Positions 42,737-50,084 of a stretch of 64,000 nt of DNA are shown in pieces; positions within the stretch are counted from its first letter, which is position 1; each line of letters starts with the position of its first letter. Both the position numbers and the translations under genes were made by a program. Under the pieces are notes generated by a model. It had not been told where the DNA came from and made no database searches. It saw nothing but the letters and a program-made list of their open reading frames with translations. The DNA is taken from assembly GCA_020724465.1 (NCBI GenBank), contig DYGX01000012.1, positions 1-64,000 on the forward strand, written 5' to 3'. The stretch comes from Thermoflexus sp. GTDB lineage: Bacteria > Chloroflexota > Anaerolineae > Aggregatilineales > Aggregatilineaceae.

Positions 42737-43423
42737 GTGTATCCCGAGGACCGCGTGCTGGTGGCTGTGATCAATCGCAAGCGCGATCTCGTCTACGCCC
42801 AGCATGAACACTGGTATCGCATTCCCTTCCAGCAGGCGGCCAACGGGATCTACGCGGAATATGTCGCGTTCTTTCTCAGCCGGGCGTTCGGCGAGCAGAA
42901 CGGCGGCATTCATTATTACGCACGACGCACGGGGCTGGAGCTGGTCCGGCGGCGCGATCTGCTGCCCGGCGAACCAGACCATCCCCGTGCGGACTGCTGG
43001 TATCACAAGCTGCAACTGGGCGAGCTGCGGCGCAAAGACCCGCCGATCCTGAACCCGACCCGCCGGCGCGTCGCCTTTATCTTCACTACCTGGGATCGGT
43101 TCTGCGCGGCGCGCCAGGTGGCAGACCTGTACAGCGACGCCGATCACTTTGTCGATCGCGTCTTTCACGCGCTGCGGCAATCCGGCTTACAGGCCGAACG
43201 CATCTGGGATGCGGCGCCAACCGCCGGGGCGGGCGGTGCAGCGCTGTGGCTTGATTGCCAGAACGGCCCCGTGATCGCCTCGACGGTGCCGGATTCTTCG
43301 GCGGCGGTTGCGCTCGACGTGTCCGATGCGGCGGATGCGGTCCGGAATGGGGTGGAGCGCATCCTGGACGCGGTCAAAGCGCAGGGTGGGCCAAAAGCGA
43401 TCGGCAAGTCACCGGAAGGATAG
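42737..43423 (+). CDS. Hypothetical protein, possible degenerate endonuclease-like family
   Basis: The 228-residue product starts with GTG 12 bases after the PLP gene. The N-terminal half contains YAQHEHWYRIPFQQAANG, YVAFFLSRAFGEQNG, IHYYARRTGLELVRR and a PTRRRVAFIFTTWDRFCAAR segment. From memory this resembles a Chloroflexota family in which such a region precedes a DUF559-like nuclease domain. Here the C-terminal part (ERIWDAAPTAGAGGAALWLD) lacks an obvious acidic nuclease motif. It probably has lost or never had catalytic activity. It is only six bases before ssnA, so it is co-transcribed with the purine genes. The function is not known. Confidence 0.6.
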   Translation: MYPEDRVLVAVINRKRDLVYAQHEHWYRIPFQQAANGIYAEYVAFFLSRAFGEQNGGIHYYARRTGLELVRRRDLLPGEPDHPRADCWYHKLQLGELRRKDPPILNPTRRRVAFIFTTWDRFCAARQVADLYSDADHFVDRVFHALRQSGLQAERIWDAAPTAGAGGAALWLDCQNGPVIASTVPDSSAAVALDVSDAADAVRNGVERILDAVKAQGGPKAIGKSPEG

Positions 43424-43429
43424 CGGAAA

Positions 43430-44791
43430 ATGGCTTTGTTAGTCACGAATGGGCGGTTGGTGACGTGGGAAGAACCCAACCGGATCGTGGACGGCGGCGC
43501 GCTGCTCATCGACGGCGCGGTGATCGCCGCGGTGGGCACGGCGCGCGAACTGGAAGCGCGCTATCCGGACGCCGAGCGCCTCGACGCGCGCGGGCAGTTG
43601 ATCATGCCCGGGAACATCTGCGCACACACGCACTTCTACGGGGCTTACGCGCGCGGGCTGGCGATCCCAGGCCCGGCCCCGAAGGATTTCCCTGAGATCT
43701 TGCAGCGGCTGTGGTGGCCGCTCGACAAGGCGCTCGACGAGCGGTCGGTGCGCTACAGCGCGCTGGTGTGTCTGGTCGACGCCATCAAGCATGGCACGAC
43801 GACGCTGATCGACCACCACGCCAGCCCGAATTTCATTGACGGCAGCCTGGACGTGATCGCGGATGCGGTGGAGCAGGCGGGGCTGCGCGCCGTGCTGTGT
43901 TACGAGGTCACCGACCGGGATGGCGACGCCAGGGCCCAGGCGGGCATCCAAGAAAATGTGCGCTTTTTGAAGGACAGCGCGGCTCGCCCCATGGTTCGAG
44001 GCACCTTCGGCCTGCACGCCAGCCTGACGCTCTCCGACGCGACGCTGGAAGCGTGTGCTGACGCTGCTGCCGGGCTGAACACCGGTTTTCACATTCATGT
44101 GGCCGAGCACGAGGCCGACGAAGAGGATAGCCTGCGCAAGTGTGGCGAGCGTGTCGTGCACCGCCTCCACCGCCTGGGGATTCTTGGGCCGCGCACGATC
44201 GTTGCGCATGCGGTGCATGCGGACGAGGCGGAGCGGGCGCTCTTGAAAGACACCGGCACTTGGGTCTCGCACCAGCCGCGCTCGAACATGAACAACGGCG
44301 TGGGCGCGGCGCCCATCGACCGGATGCGCGAGGAAGGGCAGCGGCTTGTGCTGGGCAACGACGGTTTCTCGAACAACATGTGGGCGGAATGGAAAGCAGC
44401 CTATCTGCTGCACAAGGTCGCCAACCGCGATCCGCGCCGGGCGCCGGGCGATTTCATCGCACAGATGGCGGCGCACAACAACGCGCGCCTGGCCGAGGTG
44501 TTCTTCGCCGGCGAGACGATTGGGCGTCTGGTGCCGGGCGCGGTGGCGGATGTCATCCTGGTTGATTATCATCCGTTCACGCCGTTGTCCGAAGGTAACC
44601 TGCCCTGGCATATCTTGTTTGGGTTCGAAGCCTCGATGGTCACAACGACCATCGCGGGGGGCAAAGTCTTGATGCGTGAGCGCCAGCTTCTGACGCTGGA
44701 TGAAGCGCAAATCGCGGCAGAGGCGCGGGCATATGCGCCGACGGTGTGGGACAATTATCGGCACTATGCAGAGCGCGCGCTGCTGGCTTAG
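43430..44791 (+). CDS. ssnA: SsnA-family amidohydrolase
   Basis: The 453-residue amidohydrolase has its HxH motif in AHTHFYGAYARG (H66, H68). Other blocks match the E. coli SsnA protein as I know it: ILQRLWWPLDKALDERS, GTTTLIDHHASPNFIDGSLD, RSNMNNGVG and the GNDGFSNNMW segment. SsnA is an essential part of the anaerobic urate/purine degradation cluster. The downstream npdG ribosome binding site overlaps its stop codon (TAGGAGG), which shows tight coupling of the purine and F420 genes. Its exact reaction is uncertain; a ring-opening or ureide hydrolysis is expected. Confidence 0.86.
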   Translation: MALLVTNGRLVTWEEPNRIVDGGALLIDGAVIAAVGTARELEARYPDAERLDARGQLIMPGNICAHTHFYGAYARGLAIPGPAPKDFPEILQRLWWPLDKALDERSVRYSALVCLVDAIKHGTTTLIDHHASPNFIDGSLDVIADAVEQAGLRAVLCYEVTDRDGDARAQAGIQENVRFLKDSAARPMVRGTFGLHASLTLSDATLEACADAAAGLNTGFHIHVAEHEADEEDSLRKCGERVVHRLHRLGILGPRTIVAHAVHADEAERALLKDTGTWVSHQPRSNMNNGVGAAPIDRMREEGQRLVLGNDGFSNNMWAEWKAAYLLHKVANRDPRRAPGDFIAQMAAHNNARLAEVFFAGETIGRLVPGAVADVILVDYHPFTPLSEGNLPWHILFGFEASMVTTTIAGGKVLMRERQLLTLDEAQIAAEARAYAPTVWDNYRHYAERALLA

Positions 44792-44802
44792 GAGGATTCT
44801 CA

Positions 44803-45483
44803 GTGTCTGAGCAGTCGGGGAAAGCGATAACCATCGCGGTGATCGGCGGGACCGGCAAGGAAGGATCGGGTCTGGCTTTACGTTGGGCGCACGCCGGGTA
44901 CGGCGTCATCATCGGGTCACGCGAGGCCGAACGCGCCGCAGCCAAAGCGGCGGAACTGAATGCCGCGCTGGGCCGCGACGCGATTCGAGGAGCCGACAAC
45001 GTCTCGGCTGCGCAGGCGGCCGATCTGGTGGTGCTTAGTGTACCCTATCAGGCGCACCAGCCGATCCTGGAATCGATCAAGGCGGCCGTGCAGGGCAAGA
45101 TTCTGGTGGATGTGACTGTTCCGCTGCAACCGCCGGATATCCGCACCGTGCACATCCCGCCGGGGCAGGCGGCTGTCCTCGAAGCGCAGGCGCTGCTGGG
45201 TCCGGACGTGCGCGTGGTGGCGGCATTTCAAAACATCAGCCACACGCATTTGAGCCACCTCGATCAAACGGTGGACAGCGATGTGCTTATCGCGTCCGAC
45301 GATGACGAAGCCAAGCAGGAAGTCGCGAAGCTGGTTGAAGCGATTCCGGGAATGCGCGCCATCGACGGCGGTCCGCTGGTGAATGCGATCGCGGCGGAAG
45401 CGCTGACGCCGGTGATTCTGTACCTGAACCGGCGCTACAAGGCGGCGGGCGTGGGTATTCGCTTCACGGGCCTGGATGCCTGA
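44803..45483 (+). CDS. npdG: NADPH-dependent F420 reductase
   Basis: The 226-residue protein has the N-terminal NADP-binding motif AVIGGTGKEGSGLALRWAHAG followed by VIIGSREAERAAAKAAEL, and a C-terminal helical part ending MRAIDGGPLVNAIAAEALTP. Both regions are typical of F420:NADP oxidoreductases (Fno/NpdG), which exchange hydride between NADP and coenzyme F420. GTG 44803 lies seven bases after GGAGG (44791-44795). It is followed by cofE six bases later, which strongly supports an F420 function. Confidence 0.9.
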   Translation: MSEQSGKAITIAVIGGTGKEGSGLALRWAHAGYGVIIGSREAERAAAKAAELNAALGRDAIRGADNVSAAQAADLVVLSVPYQAHQPILESIKAAVQGKILVDVTVPLQPPDIRTVHIPPGQAAVLEAQALLGPDVRVVAAFQNISHTHLSHLDQTVDSDVLIASDDDEAKQEVAKLVEAIPGMRAIDGGPLVNAIAAEALTPVILYLNRRYKAAGVGIRFTGLDA

Positions 45484-45489
45484 GGCGCG

Positions 45490-46263
45490 ATGCGAGCCGG
45501 ATTGCCCCAGTTGCGCCTGATCGCGCTGCCGAATATCCCGATAGTCCGGCCCGGCGACGATCTGGCCGCGTTGATCGCCGCCAGCCTGGCCGAGGCGGAA
45601 CTCACGCTTGAGCCGCAGGATGTGCTGGTCGTCACATCCAAGCTGGTCTCCAAGGCAGAGGGTCGCTTCGTGGACCTCGCCACGGTGACACCGTCGGCGC
45701 GCGCGCTGGAGGTGGCCGCCGAGACTCGCAAAGACCCGCGCCTGGTCGAGCTGATTCTGCGCGAGTCGACGGCCATTTCGCGGCAGCGCGCCGATGTGCT
45801 GATTGTGCGGCACCGGCTGGGTTTCACACTGGCCAACGCCGGGATCGATCACTCGAACGTCGGGCCGGATGGCGAGGATTGGGTCCTGCTGCTGCCAGAG
45901 GACCCGGACCGCTCGGCGCGCGCCCTGCGGGCCGGGTTGGAGCAGCGGCTTGGCGTGGCGCCGGGCATCGTGATCAGCGATTCGCATGGGCGTCCCTTTC
46001 GAATCGGGACGGTGGGTGTCGCCATCGGACTGGCGGGCATTCCCGCTGTGATGGACCTGCGCGGCATGCGCGACTTGTTTGGCCGCGTGTTACGCGTGAC
46101 GGTAACCGGCCTGGGCGATGAGATCGCCGCTGCGGCGGGCCTGCTAAGCGGGCAAGGGGCCGAAGCGCGGCCCGTAGTGCTGGTTCGCGGGTTGAACCTG
46201 CCGGCGGCGGACGGCTCGGCAGCGGACCTGGTCCGTCCACCGGAGCTGGATCTGTATCGTTAA
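45490..46263 (+). CDS. cofE: Coenzyme F420-0:L-glutamate ligase
   Basis: The 257-residue enzyme adds gamma-linked glutamates to F420-0. It begins with [22 protein letters not shown] and contains the nucleotide-binding [46 protein letters not shown] and [19 protein letters not shown] follow in order, which is the full CofE/FbiB N-terminal layout. The following gene encodes the nitroreductase partner that is fused to this domain in mycobacterial FbiB. Confidence 0.93.
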   Translation: MRAGLPQLRLIALPNIPIVRPGDDLAALIAASLAEAELTLEPQDVLVVTSKLVSKAEGRFVDLATVTPSARALEVAAETRKDPRLVELILRESTAISRQRADVLIVRHRLGFTLANAGIDHSNVGPDGEDWVLLLPEDPDRSARALRAGLEQRLGVAPGIVISDSHGRPFRIGTVGVAIGLAGIPAVMDLRGMRDLFGRVLRVTVTGLGDEIAAAAGLLSGQGAEARPVVLVRGLNLPAADGSAADLVRPPELDLYR

Positions 46264-46288
46264 GTGCCGGAATGGGGGCGGGCGTATA

Positions 46289-46897
46289 ATGGAAGTGGAT
46301 CAGGCGATGCTGGCGGTCATACGCGGGCGTCGCTCAATCCGGCGCTATCAGGATCGGCCCGTGCCGCGCAGCCTGATCGAGCAGTTGCTCGAAGCCGCGC
46401 GCTGGGCGCCCTCGGCGCATAACCGGCAGCCGTGGCGCTTCGTGGTGATCGAAGCTGCGGCCCGCAAAGCCGGGCTGGCCGCGTCGATGGGCGAGCGTTT
46501 GCGCGTCGATCTGACGGCCGATGGCCTGCCGCCGGACGCGATCGAGCGGCAGGTCAGGCGGTCGCACGAGCGCATTACGACAGCGCCGCTGGTCATCGTG
46601 TTCTTCCTGATCCTGGCCGAGATGGATCGCTACCCGGATCCGCGTCGCCAGGACGCCGAGCGCACGATGGCAGTGCAAAGTGTGGCGCTGGCTGTGCAGA
46701 ACATGCTCTTGCTGGCCCACGCTCAGGGATTGGGCGCGTGCTGGATGTGCGCGCCGCTGTTTTGCCCGGATGTGGTGCGCGCCGAGCTGAATCTCCCGGC
46801 CGACTGGATCGCGCAGGGGCTGCTGACCGTCGGGTACCCTGCCGAGGCACGGAGTAAAGACCGGGAGCCAATCGAGTCAAAGGTCGTATGGTATTAG
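46289..46897 (+). CDS. Nitroreductase-family protein, predicted dehydro-F420-0 reductase (FbiB C-terminal type)
   Basis: The 202-residue FMN-binding protein has RRSIRRYQDRPVP and the APSAHNRQPWRFVV region characteristic of nitroreductases, and a GLGACWMCAPLF segment. It lies between cofE and cofD, and its final ten bases overlap the cofD start. In mycobacteria a nitroreductase domain is fused to the CofE domain (FbiB) and reduces dehydro-F420-0 made by FbiD/FbiA. Here the same enzyme appears to be a separate gene, so this role is inferred from position and family. Confidence 0.8.
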   Translation: MEVDQAMLAVIRGRRSIRRYQDRPVPRSLIEQLLEAARWAPSAHNRQPWRFVVIEAAARKAGLAASMGERLRVDLTADGLPPDAIERQVRRSHERITTAPLVIVFFLILAEMDRYPDPRRQDAERTMAVQSVALAVQNMLLLAHAQGLGACWMCAPLFCPDVVRAELNLPADWIAQGLLTVGYPAEARSKDREPIESKVVWY

Positions 46898-47835
46898 ACG
46901 GAACTCTCCGCGTTGTCGTGCTGGCTGGTGGTGTGGGCGGAGCCAAGCTCGCGTATGGTGTTGCGAAGCAGGTAGCCCCGCAGCGGCTGGCGATCGTTGG
47001 CAACGTTGGCGACGATTTCGAGCACTACGGCCTGCACATCTCTCCCGATCTGGATACAGTCATGTATACCCTGGCCGGAATTGCCAACCCGGTCACGGGG
47101 TGGGGCATCGAGGGCGACACGCGCCAGATGCTCGAGATGCTGGCCCGTTACGGTGAGGAGCCGTGGTTCGGCATTGGCGACCGCGACCTGGCGACACATC
47201 TGCTGCGCACGTCGTGGCTGTCCGCTGGGCGCTCGCTGACCGAGGTCACGGCGCGCCTGGCCGCCGCGCTGGGCGTCGCGTGCCGGTTGCTACCGGCCAC
47301 CGATGGGCTGCTGCGCACGATGGTCGACACGCGCGAGCTGGGCACGCTGCCGTTCCAGGAGTACTTCGTGCGCCATCGCTGGCAGCCCGCCGTGGAGCGC
47401 ATCTGGTTCCGGCGCGCCGGGTGCGACGTCACGCCGCAGGTGCGCCAGGCTGTTGAGCAAGCGGACCTGCTGATCATCGCGCCATCCAACCCGCTGCTGT
47501 CGATTGGCCCGATTTTGGAGGTGGACGGCATGCGCGAGCTGGTGGCAAAGCGGCGCGGGCCGTGTATAGTTGTTAGCCCGTTTGTGGGCGGGCGGGCCGT
47601 CAAAGGCCCGGCAGACAAGCTGATGCGCGAGCTGTCGCTGGATTTTTCACCGCGCGGACTTGCGCAGTTCTATGCTGGCCTGATCGATGGGCTGGTAATC
47701 GATGAGTCGGATGCCAGCGCCCCGCAGCCTGAGGGGACTCCCGTGCTGATCACGCAGACGCTGATGGCGTCTGCTGCGGACAAAGTCCGGCTGGCGGGCG
47801 AGGTGCTGGCCTGGGGAGGCGAGTTAGCGGAATGA
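46888..47835 (+). CDS. cofD: 2-phospho-L-lactate transferase (F420 biosynthesis)
   Basis: The 315-residue transferase joins the activated side chain made by CofC to the deazaflavin FO. The N-terminal VVVLAGGVGGAKLAYG motif, NVGDDFEHYGLHISPDLDTVMYTLAG and the later IIAPSNPLLSIGPIL and VSPFVGGRAVKGPADKLM are the well-known CofD/FbiA blocks. It overlaps the previous gene by ten bases and the next by four, giving a compact F420 operon. Confidence 0.94.
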   Translation: MVLDGTLRVVVLAGGVGGAKLAYGVAKQVAPQRLAIVGNVGDDFEHYGLHISPDLDTVMYTLAGIANPVTGWGIEGDTRQMLEMLARYGEEPWFGIGDRDLATHLLRTSWLSAGRSLTEVTARLAAALGVACRLLPATDGLLRTMVDTRELGTLPFQEYFVRHRWQPAVERIWFRRAGCDVTPQVRQAVEQADLLIIAPSNPLLSIGPILEVDGMRELVAKRRGPCIVVSPFVGGRAVKGPADKLMRELSLDFSPRGLAQFYAGLIDGLVIDESDASAPQPEGTPVLITQTLMASAADKVRLAGEVLAWGGELAE

Positions 47836-48506
47836 ATGTTTGGGCGATTGTTCCAGTTAAACCGTTGAACCGTGCGAAGAGCCGCCTGGCGGAGGTTCTG
47901 CCGCCGGATGATCGCGAGCAGCTGGCCGCCGGGCTGCTGGAGCGCACGATCCGGCTGCTGCAGCCGATGCCAGAGATCCACGGCGTGCTGGTGATCAGCC
48001 GCGACACGAAGGCTCTGGCGCTGGTGCGCGATCTGGGCGCCCATACGGTGCAGGAAAGTGGGAATCCGGAGCTAAACACGGCGCTTTACCGGGCGACAAA
48101 TGTGCTGTGGATGCAGGGGGCCGATGCTGCGCTGGTGGTGCCGGCGGATCTGCCGCTGCTCTCGGTGGACGATATCCGGTCGGTCCTTGGGCTTGCCCGG
48201 TATCAGCAGACGGTGGTCCTGGCGCCGGATCGGCGCGAGGAAGGGACCAATCTGCTGCTCGTGCGGCCGCCCGGCCTGATCCCGTACGCGTTCGGCGGGC
48301 CGAGCTTTGCCGAGCATCAACGGCTGGCGCGCGAGGCAGGCGCCACCCTGCATGTTTATCGCTCCGAGCGGGCCGGGCTGGACCTGGACACGCCCGACGA
48401 TTTGCTGACGTACTACGAGCTGGCTGCGCTGTGGAATGAGCCGGTTGTGCCACACACGCGGCCCGAGCAGTGGATGCTGGACAGCCACCGGCATCTCGAA
48501 AAATAA
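47832..48506 (+). CDS. cofC: 2-phospholactate/PEP guanylyltransferase
   Basis: The 224-residue nucleotidyltransferase starts with VWAIVPVKPLNRAKSRLA, has the ALVVPADLPLLSVDDI segment for metal binding and ends in LDLDTPDDLLTYYEL, all typical of CofC/FbiD. It activates phospholactate or phosphoenolpyruvate for CofD, which substrate is not clear from sequence. The start overlaps the cofD stop (ATGA). FO synthase genes (cofG/cofH) are not in this window. Confidence 0.92.
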   Translation: MNVWAIVPVKPLNRAKSRLAEVLPPDDREQLAAGLLERTIRLLQPMPEIHGVLVISRDTKALALVRDLGAHTVQESGNPELNTALYRATNVLWMQGADAALVVPADLPLLSVDDIRSVLGLARYQQTVVLAPDRREEGTNLLLVRPPGLIPYAFGGPSFAEHQRLAREAGATLHVYRSERAGLDLDTPDDLLTYYELAALWNEPVVPHTRPEQWMLDSHRHLEK

Positions 48507-48547
48507 CGGCTTTGGCTCTGGCTTGATTACTTGCGGAGGTTTTTTAG

Positions 48548-49555
48548 ATGGCAGATCGAGTGGCGCTTTATCTTCAAGATGCGCATCCGCTGGCCGATGC
48601 GATCGAGTATGTGCAGTACGCCGAAGATCGCGGTTTTGAGGCGGTGTGGCAGGCCGAAAGCCGTCTGGTTCGCGATGCGATTGTGCCGATGGCAGCGTAT
48701 GCCGCGACGACCAAGCGGATCAAAGTCGGCTCGGGCGTGATCAACAACTGGACGCGCAACGCCGCTCTCACCGCCGCCACCTTCCTGACGCTGGACGACT
48801 TGGCGCCGAACCGGATTATTCTGGGCATCGGCGCGTGGTGGGACCCGCTCGCCAAGAATGTGGGGATCGAGCGGCGCAAACCCTTGCTGGCGATGCGCGA
48901 GCACGTCACGGTAGTGCGCGATCTGCTGGCGATGAAGAACGTCACGTTTCATGGCGAGTTTGTCCATGTGACCGGGATTGAGCTAGATATCGTTCACGGG
49001 CGGCGCGAGCCCCGCAACGTCCCGATCTACATCGGCGCGACCGGCCCACAGATGCTGGCGCTGACGGGCGAGATCGCTGACGGCGCGTTGTTGAATTACC
49101 TGGTGTCACCCGCGTACAACGTCCAGGCGCTGGAGCAGCTCGAAAAGGGCGCGAAGCTTTCGGGCCGCACAATCGATGACATTGACCGCCCGCAGCTTGT
49201 GGTGTGCTCGGTCGATACCGATCGCAAACGGGCGCTGGACGGCGCGCGCAAGCTGGTAACCCAGTATCTCGGCCAGCAGCCGCATATCATGAAAGCCAGC
49301 GGCGTCAGCACGGAACTGCTCGATGAGATCCATCAGGTGCTGACCTGGCCGGCCACCGAGGAACAGATCGAGCGCGCGATGGAGCTGGTTCCCGATGACG
49401 TGGTGCAGTTGATTACCGCGTCGGGGACGCCCGACGAGGTCCGCGCGAAAGTGCGCGAGTATGTCGCGGCGGGGTGCACGTGCCCCGTGCTGTACCCGCT
49501 TGGCCCCGATGTGCGACTGATGATCGATACATTTGCCGGCGGCTATTCCGCCTGA
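48548..49555 (+). CDS. LLM-class F420-type flavin-dependent oxidoreductase
   Basis: The 335-residue TIM-barrel protein has the luciferase-like pattern: [55 protein letters not shown] and [25 protein letters not shown] proteins use FMN or F420; the immediately preceding F420 operon (41 bases) and similarity to Mer-like enzymes favour F420. Possible roles include reduction of a methylene- or purine-derived intermediate. GGAGG precedes the ATG. Confidence 0.85.
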   Translation: MADRVALYLQDAHPLADAIEYVQYAEDRGFEAVWQAESRLVRDAIVPMAAYAATTKRIKVGSGVINNWTRNAALTAATFLTLDDLAPNRIILGIGAWWDPLAKNVGIERRKPLLAMREHVTVVRDLLAMKNVTFHGEFVHVTGIELDIVHGRREPRNVPIYIGATGPQMLALTGEIADGALLNYLVSPAYNVQALEQLEKGAKLSGRTIDDIDRPQLVVCSVDTDRKRALDGARKLVTQYLGQQPHIMKASGVSTELLDEIHQVLTWPATEEQIERAMELVPDDVVQLITASGTPDEVRAKVREYVAAGCTCPVLYPLGPDVRLMIDTFAGGYSA

Positions 49556-49574
49556 TCCGCGTGCGAGGTTCGCG

Positions 49575-50057
49575 ATGCCTGCGCCAGAAACGCAGCAGCC
49601 CAGCGCCAAGTGGTGTTTTGTCTGTGGGGTGGAGAACCCCTGCGGGCTGCACATCCGCTTTTTTGAAGAGGGGCCGGGGCGCGTGCTGGCACGCTTCACC
49701 CTGGGAGATGCGTACCAGAGCTATCCTGGCATTGCCCATGGAGGCATTCTGGCGACGGTGCTTGACGAGACGATGGGGCGCGCTGTGCTCGCCACGGGCA
49801 GTGAGGACGGCGTGCCCCGCTTCATGGTGACCGCTCGCCTGGAGATCCGCTACCGGCATCCGGTTCCACTGCATCAAGAGCTGACCGCTCGTGGCTGGAT
49901 CGAGCACGATCGCGGTCGGTCGGCGCAGGTGGCGGGCGAGATCGCATTGCCCGACGGCACGATCGCCGCTGAGGGGCAGGCGGCGCTGGTCGCGATCCGG
50001 CCCGAGCAGATCCGGCAGATGATGGACGAGGATGTCGGCTGGCAGGTGTATGAGTGA
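49575..50057 (+). CDS. PaaI-type hot-dog thioesterase
   Basis: The 160-residue hot-dog-fold protein has the N-terminal WCFVCGVENPCGLHI motif, GIAHGGILATVLDETMG with the helical Asp/Glu nucleophile region, and VTARLEIRYRHPVPL. These are features of PaaI/YbgC-like thioesterases that hydrolyse acyl-CoA. The ATG at 49575 precedes APETQQPSAKWCFVCG. It follows the LLM gene by 19 bases; its link to the surrounding pathway is unclear. Confidence 0.82.
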   Translation: MPAPETQQPSAKWCFVCGVENPCGLHIRFFEEGPGRVLARFTLGDAYQSYPGIAHGGILATVLDETMGRAVLATGSEDGVPRFMVTARLEIRYRHPVPLHQELTARGWIEHDRGRSAQVAGEIALPDGTIAAEGQAALVAIRPEQIRQMMDEDVGWQVYE

Positions 50058-50084
50058 CCCTGGCCGGCTGGCCGGAATACCCCC

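Noticed and set aside
41300-43180. 626-residue open frame on the minus strand
   Set aside because: Antisense to the PLP enzyme and its neighbour; His/Asp/Arg-rich composition typical of a shadow frame.
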